Shown here: positions 48,802-61,166 of the stretch, piece after piece | How the letters are laid out: every line of letters starts with the position of its first letter | Position numbering within the stretch: position 1 is the first letter of the stretch | Assembly: GCA_021014325.1 (NCBI GenBank) | Contig: CM037472.1 | Span: 21,995,063-22,059,062 of the forward strand | Direction: 5' to 3' | DNA from: Plazaster borealis | Taxonomy: Eukaryota; Echinodermata; Asteroidea; Forcipulatida; Labidiasteridae | Length of the DNA: 64,000 nt | Notes under the pieces: model-generated | The model's input: only the letters and a program-made list of their open reading frames with translations | Told to the model about the DNA's origin: nothing | Database searches by the model: none | Translations under genes and position numbers: made by a program

Positions 48802-51790
48802 TCCAGAATAAACATAATTCTAAAAAGGTTCCAGATTGGAAGACCCTACAAAGTGACATAATGCAGTATTACTTTCAAGACCTATTGGGGTAAGGGGAAG
48901 GGGGTTCTGCCTCTGATCATTGCCTTGATGCACTGTGAAATGTTCCAGTAGCAATTTTAATTTTAGAGGTAGGCTACCCTTTACTAAAGAAAAACTGCCT
49001 TGCCCATACAGGAAAGAAAAATCAGGCCTCACATTGATTATCTTATTTAGTTTATAATCATTTACTAAATTGCTTTAATAATTTTCTGTTTTATTGCATT
49101 TAGTATTTACTGCATTGTTTTTTGCATTTAAATAAAAAGTAACATTTTAAGGAAATATGAATTGAATGGACGATATTTCCAATCATCTAATTCCAGCTTG
49201 ACACTGAGCATATGGCCGTGTTGGATCGATATAGAATTACTCAGAGCTGACCACTTCGTGGCCGCCGAGTGAAAAGTCAACCCATATAACAAATGACCAG
49301 GCAAATATTCCTTCATTTGCACAGGGTCCAGCAGAGTCATAATATTGACCAACGGTCAACGAAACTGGGAATGGGAGAAGGGGAATTGAAGGTTTTACTT
49401 CCACCATAGAGAAAGGAACCACAGATTCAATCATGGAGGTAACTACACGCTTTAGCATAGCCTTGTTAGTGACTTGGAGGTAAACACTATTGAGCAACAC
49501 ACTGGCCACGTGATTTATAATCTGATCACAGATCTGAGTTATTACAAGATGAAGCTTGGCGAGAAAACCACTTTGAGAATTGGACAAAATTAATAAATAA
49601 TTACTTTCGGTATTCCATATTGGAAAGTGCTCCAGATTGTTCCATGTTGGGATTTGCTCAGAATGTACCCTATAGCATACCTAATGGTCAAAAACATTAC
49701 ACATCAAAATGACCATTCACCAGCAGTGTAGCCACAATTTTCCAGTACAGCCAGGTTTCACCCCCACAAAAAATCCAATACATGCAGTGCTCCCCCCTCA
49801 AAGGGGAAAACATGTGGTCCCCCCCACCCACTGAAAAGCAATGCCCCACCCCCTATGAAAACAATCCTGGCTATGCTGGTGCCATCCACAAAATTTCTTG
49901 TTAAATGTATAACCAAATATCCAAATGTTTTGGGTACATCTTATGATGGACAGAAGAAAATGACTGCCATTGTTTAAGGCCTTGGCTACCATTGTTTAAA
50001 CATCACTTTGTACATATATACATCATTCATGAGGGGTGATGAAATATGCATAGAAACTGACCTGTGAACAATTCAGCTCAAGGTAATGTGGACGTCTTGG
50101 CGTAGCACGTATACATTTTCCAAGAACCCTGACCCCAAGTAATTGTGACAAGATCAAAGAACAAAGCAACTTGAATTTTCTTCCCGGTTTTAATTTCTCC
50201 CTTGGAAAGAAACAAACACTTCATAGGGCTATGAACTTGAAGGATGCATTGTGTAAATCAGCACTAGCTCTTCAGAGCCAAATGTGTTTTCTCCCCCCCC
50301 AGAAAGCCGAGGGGACAAAAAATTAAATTGCTGGGGAAGAAATTTGAAGTGACCGAAAAATTGTGTTCAAATCCACCACTAATCAGAGCAAACACTGAAG
50401 CGCCAGTTTCAATTGGCGTACTCTCAACTGCGAAATTTGAACTCTTAACTTAAGAGCTCATCAAGAGCCTGAGAAATTGAGGACCTTGTGTGATGGCGGT
50501 GAGTGAGGAGTGCCACTGGTGGCCGTAAGTGAACCCTGAGTGATTGCACAGGTGGGGGATCAGGGAACCGTGAGTCGTCCAGCGAGATAATGGATTGATG
50601 ACTTCTTTTGTTCTTTGGGGACCCAGCCGTTGCTGAGATGATGACCCGATGACATCATCTGTTTGGTTGAGGAAGAAGAGATCATCTTGAGCAACCTCCA
50701 GGTTAGGGCTGGAGGGCTGTTTGGTTCTAGATGGGAAAAAGCGACTATCACTTGCTTAATAATCTGGTTTTTACAACGGCTGTCAGAATAATCTTGGCTA
50801 GAAGAACTCAGCATTTTGACGATTGTTTGCACTCGGATTTTAGAATTTAATCATTGTTAATTCAATCACATCTCATCACAGCTGTGTTTGTATGCCCTTT
50901 TGTGTCCTTTTCTTCTGCCGTCTCATTTCGCACTGAGACTTTTTAAGAGGAAACCAAAGAACTTAAAAACAACCTCAAAGTGGGTGTCACAAAATATTGC
51001 CAGATGGCATTTCTTTTCTTCTGTTTGACTAATCTGTTTGTGTGTTTTTTTAAATCTGCACTGCTTTCTAAGGAGCATTTCTTGACACGTCTAACTAAAA
51101 AAATTCCCTGAAAATGAAAAGTAACACATTACTCCAGGGAAACTCATTGCTAACATTCAAGCAAAAACGGTTTCCTAAAGAGAAGTTTGGCATTAAAACA
51201 TCCATCTGTGTTTATTTCTCAACCACATGCATAATATTTTATATATATCTCTTTCCTCAATCCTCGAAAGACAGTCGCAAAGACAGTCGCCAAGAACAAG
51301 AAGACATATCCGTTATCACATCCACAAGATCCATGTTCAATGTACACAGGAATCAGTCAACGCTAATGAATAAGAACCATTCCTTTTGTTTTTCAACTTG
51401 GAGATCGCCAATCCGGCCAACGACCCGATGACATCATCAGGATACATTTTTGATGGGTGTAATCCTGGGGGTTAATGAATTGCTGTGCCTGGTCATTGAC
51501 CGTGTAATGAGGGGCTATTATAACTGGGGACGAACTGCAAGCCTCAATTGTTGATGAACTTCCAAGAACGACTGACCCCTTAATGATAATTGTTTCCCAC
51601 TCGAGGGAAATCCTCCACACTTGAATTATGAAGAGACATCCTATAATTATGGTTTTAATATCTATACAACTTTACCTTTCATCTTGTCAACAAATTAGGA
51701 TTTGAATGAGATGGACATGATGTTTACAAAAAATAAAAATAAATAAATAAAAACATTTTTCGGAGGAAACGTTAAATGTTGTTGTTTAAA

Positions 51791-51870
51791 CATGCGGGTA
51801 CAACCATGTGTAAATCTGTTTTGGCAGGAGTGTTGTCTCTGAACAGTAAACTCCGCTCGTCTTCATGGAC
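51791..51870. repeat. Fragment of the 28863-type inverted-repeat element, opposite orientation
   Basis: catgcgggtacaaccatgtg followed by ttggcaggagtgttgtctct and cgctcgtcttcatgg matches the reverse complement of the right half of the element at 28863-29130. Confidence 0.6.
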
Positions 51871-52213
51871 TTTTTTGTCTTAATTAGGAGGCAGTGTGAA
51901 CATTTCCTGTCCAAACCAATAAACATAACATGAACTTGATGTCACAAATTGCAGAAATTGATTTGTGCCAGTTGTACCATTTATGATACAATGATTTTTT
52001 TTATTTGCTAGATCTTTTTTCAGCCCCCAGCACTGCTTTCCATGGAGGCCCTCAGTACAAATACTGTATTCATAAAAAAAAACATATTACACCACCAAAA
52101 TGTTTAAAAGAGAAAGACACCATGGTCTCCAGCTAAAAAAGCGAAATTTTACAAAGAATTGGAGATTCAAAGACACATCTAGACATTCACAACAAGTATG
52201 ATTTTCTAGTGAC

Positions 52214-52282
52214 GTCTATCATCCGAGGGCAAAAAGAAAGTAGTATTCTTTATTGATGCAAAATTTATATCTATTAAATCGT
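52214..52282 (+). repeat. SINE-tail-like direct repeat upstream of the 52299 SINE
   Basis: Roughly 70 bases (gagggcaaaaagaaagtagt ... ctattaaatcgtt) are repeated with divergence at 52455-52524 (taagggcaaaaaacaaataa ... cttttaaatcgtt). The pair brackets the tRNA-like head with a period near 241 bp, as expected for a SINE dimer whose first unit is mostly lost. Confidence 0.55.
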
Positions 52283-52298
52283 TAGCTAGTTAATTCAG

Positions 52299-52482
52299 GC
52301 CAGCTCGGTGGTCTAGCAGTAAGACATCTGCTCTAGCATGGCAAATGTCGTGGGTTCAAATCCCACCTGAGCGATATATGCCTGTGGATTTTCTTTTTCT
52401 CCAGAGCTCTGGTTTCAGGAAAGAACTGAGTACGTCTATACATTTATTACTACACATCGGTGTAAGGGCAAAAAACAAATAA
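52299..52482 (+). mobile_element. Second tRNA-headed SINE family, 5'-complete copy
   Basis: The head (about 52304-52375) has an acceptor pair GCTCGG/CTGAGC, a D stem GTCT/AGAC and a T arm GTGGG-TTCAAAT-CCCAC. The anticodon arm does not fold cleanly. The body carries gaaagaactgagtacgtcta and a tail with acacatcggtgtaagggcaa. The same body and tail occur in reverse at 27604-27725. A related 70-bp tail segment also precedes this copy at 52214-52282. Confidence 0.7.
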
Positions 52483-52524
52483 CATTCTTTATCCCCGATG
52501 CAAAATTAACATCTTTTAAATCGT

Positions 52525-55500
52525 TGCAGTACCTGCTGCTAGAGTATAGAATCAAAACAAATTGATAAAGAAAGGGGTGTCTGTCTGTTTTTCCGTTAAA
52601 AATGTACACTCAGATGAAGAAGCACTCAATCAACTCTTAATGTCTGAGTGCTTTCATTTCATGCACTTTGAACATGAGTGAATTGATATGCCTAGCACTG
52701 CATGACAATATGGGCTAATGCTAGAAATACAATTACCAAATTATAAAAAATAAACTCCATATTTGTTTTCGGTCCAGGTAACTTCAAAACCTAAAAAACT
52801 CTGAGTCAGCCCAAATTTAATTATACCTTGTAAGGAAGAGTTTGTCTTTGATGTTCCAAATGAACAATGCCATGTTTAAATTAATTAATAAAAGACCAGG
52901 CTTGGCAGTCGATAAGCGCACTGCCAAGTCCTGGTTGGTAGGCGACCAATTGATGATTTATTGCCCACAAACCAGCGGCACAGAAAATTACAAAGACCAG
53001 TCTTGTGTACATCGGTGAAGCCTGTAAGTCGGCGGCTTCAAAGAGATTAATCTCATTGAAGATTTGTAATTTTCCACCTCCCTGTAGTCATTTAGACCAA
53101 GATATGGACAGCTGGATAAGTCCACCGTCTTTGTTTCTTCCAGTAATAAACCTTCAATGGTTTGATAGATGACTGCGAGTTTAAGGACAAGGCTTGTTTT
53201 TTTTGTTTTTTTATTTAATGCCCCATCATGAGAATCTGTTGTACTCATGACGGGCAAATGTTAAGTGAAAGAGATTAATAGCTGGCGGCCGTGTACAAAT
53301 ATCATCCCTGGTGACAAGGACCCGGTATGCGGTTAAGGTGTGAGCCTGGAAGCAGTGAGTTCCGACCCGAGGAGATAAATCTTGAAAGCGGTGTGGTGAT
53401 GAATCGTTTGTGAGCATGCCGCCCAATGCGTCGTGCGGCTCTACCACTCCAGTGCACGTCGTCACTTCTGGAGCTTTTGTGTTCACGCATTGATCTGGCC
53501 ACCCATGAGTGGTCGGATCATTTTGTTTCATGCCGTCGTCATTGATCATAATCAACAAAGGATCTGGGGGAGAGATGCCGGTCCTATCTGGCTGGACAGG
53601 CACATGGGTTATTGGATTTACCCGTTCTCCCCCATTTTTTTTGTCTGCCACATCTGTGGGGAGCCCACTTGCCACGCGTGCAATTAGCCACACTCAATTG
53701 CACAATCCAAATAGGCCTGTCCCATTGCCTTGTACATGTACATATCATTCTTACATTAGGTCCTATTTATCATCGAGTCTCTGACCACTGCTAACTCAAA
53801 ATCAGTCCTGCGTTTTTACCTCCCCCCCCCTCCCCCTTTCCATCTTCTAACTTCCAGATCTCCTTTTGAGAATTTCCAACCCAGTTATGAGTCATATTTC
53901 TAGTTTCTGGAAGCAGACTTCAAATCAAAGTGTCAACATTGTTATTCAGGTGTTCTGAATCCTTTTTTTGTATTTTGTCCAAAGTGGGTGTGATGTTGAT
54001 GATTAATGGGGCACAGACGAAATCAAACTGAAGCATCAATCTCTGCCACGATATGCAGGGCGCATTGGATGAGAAAGCTATGCATACATTTGATATAATT
54101 TGTTTGTAAAGTTTTGAGAGTAACTTGTATGAGATGCAGTGACACCTGCAGTGATGCTCTCATGGCTGCCCTGCATTCACTTGCAATGATCTCACTCACA
54201 AATACCTTACATGATTGGAATTTTTTTATTCAGCAGGAAATTAAGAATATTATCCCTAAGACCTCCCAGTCACTTTATCTCCAAACTATTGAAATATTAT
54301 AGAAGATCATTCTTGCATTCCAGAACATTATACAGACAAGGAACATTGCCAGACGCCAACATGAAGTTTTAATTATCCTTTGCAAAGCCGTCATAATCCT
54401 AAGAGCAATGGTACAAATAATAAGCTATTTAATATTGCAACATTGCACTCACGAACCGGCCACACTCATCATGCGTAAGATACGAACCTTCACTATCAAG
54501 ACATAATTAAATGCATTGTAATTTAAGTGGTAATTTATGAAATAATAATAAATGAAAAAAAAAATCAATTGTCCTTCATCATCCTCTTGGAATAATCCGG
54601 CACCAGACTTACACCAGACGCGACCGACTGACAAAAGCCTTCTAATTGGCCACCCTACCATTCACGTCCATTCACTTCATATTATTTCAAAAGGGGGAAG
54701 AGAAAAAAAACACAAAACAAAAGCCAATCCCGCTGAGGCATATTTTCAAGAGTAATTTTTCTTCTGTGTCAAGAATAAAAACCCGCAGAAGCCTTGAAGC
54801 ACTGGTGTGTAAAACATGCGTTAAACATGCACGGACATCCAGACTGCATAAGGCACTTAGCGCAAAATTAAAAAGTCCAATGTTTACTTTGAATTAAGGA
54901 CAAAATGCTCACAGATGAAATATTCAACAGAGATTCCTGAACAAAGAGTGAATAATCCTCATGACAAATACACTCTCGCAATTAAGATTTCCCAGACAGC
55001 AATTGTAAAATTGCAACAAGTAATATGACTACATCAGAGTCATTAAGGCATACATGGCTGTGGAGGTAGACAGTCAACTACAACAACAGAGAGCATCCTG
55101 GGTATACCTTGTAATAAACGGCCGTCTTGGTTCAAGTCTTCAAGCGTTCCAATCTAACTTAATTAAAGTGAGCCATTGTTTTTTTGTGTATGGCTTGAAC
55201 TCTATGATGCTTCCACCTTCATTGCCTTACAAAAGTGGATGCTGCCTTAACGCAGTGTGTCAGCTATGCTGGTGTTTGGTGAAGCTGTTGATGTAAAAAA
55301 CTCAAGTGTTTGTCTCGCCTCAACTGAATTATCTTTACATTTGTATGTACTTCTTTCTTCTGAATAATTATGCTGCATAATGATGGCAGTTTGCACATCC
55401 ATCGAATTGTCTTTTCTACGAAGGTTTTTAACCACATTTAAGAAAATTTTATAGCTTTAATATCATGTATTTCCACTTGAATGCTTTTGTTACACTTATA

Positions 55501-57404
55501 TACCTGTTCATGTGTGTTGTCTTGTCATTTAGCCTTCGAGAAAGACTCTGCTAGGGTCAAAACGTCAGGCCATTAACTATTTTTTGCAGCTTTAATATAC
55601 ACTCACAAAATAAAATAATTAAAAGAATATGGATTTTTGTTCCATACCGAAATGAATCATAAAACGAGCTCCGGGAAAAAAAACATTTCATTGTTTGCCT
55701 TCTCCCATGAGAATGTAACAGCTTTGGGTATTCTTCAAAACTGTTCAAGTTGAAAATATCTTTGAATTGAAATTGTTAATAAATGTTCAAACACGTTTAT
55801 TAATAATGCACTGTGTACAAACACAATGGATAGACACTGCATGAGGTAGTAGTTCATTCATTCACAACCTTGAGTCACTTGGCCCAATGCCAACTAAACT
55901 ACTTTTTTATTTTATGAATGAAACAAAAGCTTGTGCGAGATTGCCACGCAGACTACAATCACCATGCTGTATGATTTCACAACTTTTGCCAACAAAGGAG
56001 ATCAATATATTAATTTCAAATCAAAATACTGAGTGAAACCATTTAATGGGGCTGTAAAACAGGATTGTTTTTGCTGTTAGAAGTTATATATTAATATGCA
56101 TTTTGTTTTTAAGGAGACAAATAGAATTGCCAGTACTCGTTAACAACCTTCATCTAAAAAACATTGTCAACATTTAAAAAAAATAAACAAGTTTTTAAAA
56201 TGAACAAATTCAACGATTCTGTTTGCAATGTATAAAAGGGGACTCATGAAAATAACATGGCAGGAAACAATTCACTTTGTCTACAGTATTTCTGAGATCA
56301 CGTACAGTTTCAAGAACGATATGTTTTTCGCCTAATACTTTCATTGCCACTCAAAGGTTAAGGTCTTTATCTTATGTTTTTGTACACCCTTTTTCAATTG
56401 TTATTGGTGTCTTTTTTAGTTGTTGTGAGAATTTGGTATTTTAATGTAAATAGTACCTTAGAGAATGAACAAAATTATCAGGAGCAAACTAATTATTCCA
56501 ACATTGACGTAATTTTTATCCAAAAAAAAATATTTTCGTTAAGAGGAAATACATTGTGCTGATAATTTATTAATTAACGAAAAAAAGAAATACAATGTAG
56601 CTGTTGACTCACAAATTGCTCACAGACCAAAATGACTTGTGATAAAGTGCAAACAGTGGTAACAGCCTCATATTTGGACCCTAGCAGAGTCTTTCTCAAA
56701 AGCCAAGACGATAAGACACTAATCTTCTTTGTTTGTGTTCTTTATTTTGTGGGGTTCTTTGGTGTTTTTATTTATTTATTTATTTTTTATTTTTTATTTT
56801 TTTTATTTTTTTTGGGGGGGGGAGGTCCCCTAAATTTAACACAAATATTGGTGGTTAAATTGAATGACATTTGTCTGCCAATAGAAGGATTTTTAGATTT
56901 TTTGAAGATTTTGTTCATTCATTTACATTTATTTCAATGCTGTCATTGTGGGTCATTATTGTGGCATAACAGCAACAAAACAATTGAAATCATAAAAATC
57001 TTGATGACAATTGCAGTTATGGCATAATCAATCATTAGAAAACATTTAGGTTTTGGTTAAAGCATTTTTTGGAAGTTTTGTTATACCATGGTTATAAACA
57101 ATCATAGTCTAGAATCATCACAGGATGAATATCTGGTCTGAGCGTTACAGACAACAAACCCCAACAATGATTCAACTACAAAACATGTTCAGACAACTGG
57201 CAATGCTGTGATTGTGACTGTCATTGACTTCTTCAGTTGGACTGAACCACTCATGGAACAGTGAAGTTGTAAAGCGCCCTCTATAGTTAATAGTGACTCC
57301 AATCATTCTCAAGCAAGACTTATTTATTACACTGTCCTAACTAGTACTGAATATCACAGGAATGTTGAAAAACAACCCACTGCTGCACACTGTTTTGACC
57401 CTGT
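52525..57404. other. No gene seen, with an ORF-dense GC-rich patch at 53270-53790
   Basis: The longest unexplained ORF of the window apart from the KIF26 frame (155 codons, minus strand, 53226-53693) lies here, overlapped by three plus-strand ORFs. Stop codons are rare in several frames because of base composition. No domain was recognised. A string at about 55527-55580 (ctctgctagggtcaaaacgt followed by caggcc) resembles a motif common in marine-invertebrate repeats, but no full element was defined. Confidence 0.45.
56764..56822. repeat. TTTA-rich low-complexity tract ending in a G run
   Basis: Repeated tttatttatt/ttttta units are followed by about nine G. The Phe/Leu-rich ORF spanning it (56632-57027) is a composition artefact. 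Confidence 0.85.
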
Positions 57405-57688
57405 GACCATGTGACCTGCGACATCACATGTTTACAAAACAGCCACAGAGCCTGGACTTCCTTCACACATAAAATCTTATATTTTATGGAGATTGCACTG
57501 TCTGATTTTTCGACTTTTGGACTTTTGATATGAAGAAAATTGGGCACATCTCAAAACTTCTTCAGCTAGTATTTTTATAACTCTTAAAATGTATGTGGAA
57601 ATTATTGCCCAAAATGTAAAATTTCCCATTGACCAGTGTAGTATCTTGCCTGCCAGGCCTGCCAGGAAATGCCCTGGAATGTACAAGG
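57405..57688 (+). mobile_element. Interspersed element, right end missing
   Basis: It shares with 63073-63373 the ordered blocks gacatcacatgtttacaaaa, agagcctggacttcct, gattgcactgtctgattttt, attatttttataactctt-like, and gtagtatcttgcctgccagg. Similarity stops abruptly at 57688, where a TGTTGT-starting sequence begins. Confidence 0.7.
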
Positions 57689-57752
57689 TGTTGTTATACT
57701 ACTCTGTGGGGACACACACACACACACACGTAGAAGGGTAATAAATATTCTA
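57689..57752 (+). mobile_element. Possible LTR start, copy 1
   Basis: TGTTGTTATACTACTCTGTG begins exactly where the element at 57405 is cut off. It continues through an AC-dinucleotide run to gggtaataaatattctatga. The same string starts again at 57865. The 5'-TG start and abrupt junction suggest a retroviral-type LTR end, but no matching CA terminus was found. Confidence 0.4.
57711..57729. repeat. (AC)n run inside the putative LTR
   Basis: About nine AC dinucleotides in the first TGTTGT repeat. The second copy at 57865 lacks this expansion. Confidence 0.8.
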
Positions 57753-57851
57753 TGATCACTTCATGGTGGCAGATAACAGTCAACTGCTAAGAAACACAAT
57801 GTGTTCTAGTTTCTCTATAATTAAAAACATTGTTCAAGTTTATTAATTTTC

Positions 57852-57925
57852 AAAAAGAGGGAGATGTTGTAATACTACTCTGTGCGGTCGCACACATGTT
57901 GATGGGTAATAAATATTCTATGATC
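57852..57925 (+). mobile_element. Possible polypurine tract plus LTR start, copy 2
   Basis: A purine run aaaaagagggaga (57852-57864) directly precedes TGTTGTAATACTACTCTGTG and gggtaataaatattctatga. A polypurine tract against a TG-starting repeat is the arrangement expected at the 3' LTR boundary of an LTR retrotransposon. No gag or pol coding sequence is present, so at most this is a deleted remnant. Confidence 0.42.
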
Positions 57926-58253
57926 AAATTTTACAAATTCCTGTGTGTTCTCAATGAAGACGAGAGTCCAAAATTTATGTTCTGATCTATGTCGAAGATT
58001 TTCACCTTTTCAGTTACTGTCCTTTTGTTTTCGCCTTAAGTTTAATTTTTTTACTTGTACTAATTTGCTTTTTATCATGTTTTGATTTCCTTTGTTTGAT
58101 ATGTAATATCACCTTTTGTTCATTGTGCTTTAGTTTATGTACTTAATGTATTGATGTATCAGTACTTGCATTAATGTTTCATAATGTTCCATTTACCCAT
58201 GCTAGTTTAGCCAGGACTAGCTCTATGGTTTAGCCAAGAGAAAACTACAAAAA

Positions 58254-58690
58254 TGTCATTCAAAAGAAAAACAATAATAACAACTAACTGTTTTGTGGAA
58301 ACACACTGCTTTGTGTTCATTTTTGCAAAATGTAATTTGTATTCCTTGCAATAAGATTTATAATCAGTTACATAATCACTGAAAACTACTAAAAGTTCAG
58401 CAGTCCAACATTCTCATGAAGATGAGCAGAGTATAAGCCTACAGTTCAAAAAGTCAAGACCACACCAGTTCTTCTCAGAACCAACACTTCTCCGAAAACA
58501 ATTGTAAACATGGTTCTACCCGCAAGTTTATCATTGTAGTTTTTCTTATGAACCACACCATGCAAAGCTTTAAACATCACTTACCAAAAGTTCATTCAAA
58601 GAAATACTAATAACAACACCCTATTTTATGGAAACTTAATTCTCTGTTTTCATTTATTTTTACAAAATGTAATTTGCATTCCTTGTATAA
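58254..58690. repeat. Diverged direct duplication, period about 338 bp
   Basis: The segment at about 58254-58352 (gtcattcaaaagaaaaacaa ... gcaaaatgtaatttgtattc) recurs at about 58592-58690 (ttcattcaaagaaatactaa ... acaaaatgtaatttgcattc). The fragment at 58408-58580 lies between the two copies. It could be a segmental tandem duplication or two insertions of one element sharing a tail. Confidence 0.55.
58408..58580. repeat. Fragment of the 28863-type inverted-repeat element, same orientation
   Basis: Blocks ttctcatgaagatgagcaga, cagttcttctcagaaccaac, acatggttctacccgcaagt and caccatgcaaagctttaaac follow the same order as the right half of the 28863-29130 element, at roughly 75-80% identity by eye. 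Confidence 0.6.
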
Positions 58691-60830
58691 TCATTTTGAT
58701 AAATGAGTATTTTTTTCACTAAAACAAATTGTTAAAAAATTTGTTTCTATTGTAATTTTCAGTTTTGAAAAGTTGTCTGGCTGAAAAAAAATGTGTACAT
58801 ATTATTATTCTGGTTTATTTATTTACTGCACTGGCGGCCAAGCAGGCCGAAAAGAACATTTACAAATAGAACTTATATTGTTACACACATCCCTTTTTGT
58901 TCAAAAGAAATTTAAGTTCTATCATGAATAATACTTAACTCTAACAAGTATTTCATTTTTGGTGCAAAATATTTTCATCCACGACTCGAATCTCAACCCA
59001 AGAAAACTCCTCCTCCACCTTCACCGGATGTTCACACCCCCTCCAAACTAGTCCACACTTACTGCACCTCCAGTGAAGGTATATATGCTACAGGAGTGAC
59101 AAATATAGTGATACAGAAAGCCTGTGGTTTTTCTCCGCAGGCATCCATTCTGGGCATTCTTTCACACCCTTGCTGGTAAAGCGCTCTTCTCCCTTCAGCA
59201 GATGAGACAGCTCTCCCTCCAAGTCTGCCTCCTATCAGATAAACAACATGTGCCCAGGATGGCCCATCACCACGTTTGCACATTCTTAGCAACCCGCATC
59301 ATCTCCTGATGTTTTCTTTTTTAATCCGACCACACGTATGATATTTACGTTACGAAAAATACAGTACTGACCGGAAATTTAGAAGAGAAGGGGGTTGATC
59401 TCTAAGTTCAGCAATTTATAGAAAGGTTTCATGATTCACACATTTTTTGGGGGGGAGTCAGTCAGTCTATAGGGACCGGCAGGAGTTTGGGGAAGATGGG
59501 ACTGGAGAAACACTGGTGTGACAGTGACTGAAGAGCCAATCAAACACTAGCAAGAGCTGACATGAAACAGGCACATGATAACCTTTTAGAGCAAGCTCAC
59601 CCCCCCCCCCCACAACCATCCATCCTTCGCTAATACAACCTTGATCAGTTGAAGAGAGGTATCCCTATAGCACAATGTGAAAACTGACTTAGGTTTCCAT
59701 TCCATAAAGTTGATTCCACATCAACAACATTCTCTTTCAAAATAGTTTATTAATAGATAAAAAGCACAGAAGATTTTTTAACATGAAGCAGGGCAGGACT
59801 TAAGCTTCTCTATTAACAAAAATGAGGAAGAAGTAATTGCTTGGTTGCATAAGTTTCAATTTTCCTTTTTCCTTTTATATATCAAGAAAAGCTGATAAAG
59901 TGGAAGAAACTTTTTGACAGAACCTGTTTTGGTTTTCCAACTCTCCAACACACACATTTGTAACAATTTAATACAATGAAAATGCCTCTAGGCAAAACAC
60001 CCCCCCCCCCCTCCCAAAACTTTTAATGCATTCACCCAACTAAACTACTAAAGCCGCGGCAAGAAACTCAACATATTTTCCTTTTAAGAAACACTTCAAC
60101 TCCTCAGATTAACAAACACCGTTAACTCTTGAGACTCTCCCTACACTAACAACACACTAGGAGGGCGTAGCGAGTTTCGGATAGGACAACAATCAAATCG
60201 AATGTCTTCAGGATTTGTAACACTTCAAGAATGCTTTGAGGAGGCCGCCTGTTCAAAGTATCCATTGAAAAGGTGGAGTATAGTAGTGCAACAATAAAGG
60301 AGGATACGAACACAGACCACCGCCGAACCAAGAAAAACAATGTCCAAAAATGCCTTAAGATTAGACACTCCGATGAAATGACAATGAGGAGTCAAGCTGT
60401 GTTGATTTTGTTGATGGTAAAGGGTGAGAAATAAACACCACCAAAATATCAGACAGGAAAACAGAGATGCAGACTGATGCAGCATCAGTGGAAGAATCAC
60501 AAGTGTCTGAATGACTTAAAGTTCCAACTGTAAATTCACTCCTCATAAATAGGCCAACAGAAAGCATGGATGGAATGGTTTTTGTATAGCGCCCTCAGTT
60601 TTGGATTTGCATAAACTTGTAAAAGTTGTCTCCCCTTTGCAATAGCCACAACATTATTTTGTTAGTTTATATCAACACTGGTCATGATAGGTGAATTCTT
60701 TAAAGAATTTTCTAGCTCAAATTTCATTTCCGACTTGTATTTTTTTTCCCCCATGGCATGAAACTTTGACTTGCACAAAACCTTCATTAAAGTCAGATTT
60801 GGATCAAGAAATGAAGAAGTCTGTTTAATA

Positions 60831-61166
60831 GCATGTCGTGGCCGAACGATGTAGAGCATCAAACTCAACGTCTGATGGCCGTGTCATCAGAGTGTGGGTT
60901 CGAATCCCGGTCCTGACACTAGTGTCTCCTTGGGCAAGACACTTAACTATAATTGCTTCTCATCACTGAGGAGAAAATGTGTCCCTGCGAGGGTAGAGAT
61001 TGTTGATGTGAATGATGAGCAACATGTGCACCCATCTGGCTACTGGTGCTGCATACTCCAAAGGAGTTGAGATGGTTAAGGCCCAATAAAAAGGGGTAGT
61101 AATATAGTGTAAGGTGCTTTGATACAGAGTTTAAAAAATGCTCATAACATTACTATTATTATAAAA
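60831..61166 (+). mobile_element. tRNA-Leu-like SINE, variant body
   Basis: The head tgtcgtggccgaacgatgta ... gtgggttcgaatcccggtcc followed by tgacac resembles the head at 34425, but the anticodon loop is enlarged. After the shared gggcaagacacttaact block the body differs from the 34421 copy. It lacks the GGGACGT block and carries a 'gtgcacccatctggctactg' region. It ends with an ATTATTATT-like tail. Confidence 0.72.

Noticed and set aside
52304..52375. Functional tRNA gene
   Set aside because: The acceptor, D and T stems can be drawn, but the anticodon arm does not form a clean 5-bp stem with a 7-base loop, and the SINE body follows directly.
55527..55580. Penelope-type or ribozyme-bearing retroelement
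   Set aside because: Only a short motif (aaaacgtcaggcc with upstream ctctgctagg) is present. No catalytic core and no coding sequence were found.
56632..57027. 131-codon hydrophobic ORF as a membrane protein
   Set aside because: The hydrophobic part is a TTTA/poly-T low-complexity tract plus a G run.
59059..59292. Minus-strand 77-codon ORF as an upstream KIF26 exon
   Set aside because: It contains several Cys and Gly residues but not the expected cysteine-plus-LKRQAL-type block. No convincing splice boundaries were identified.
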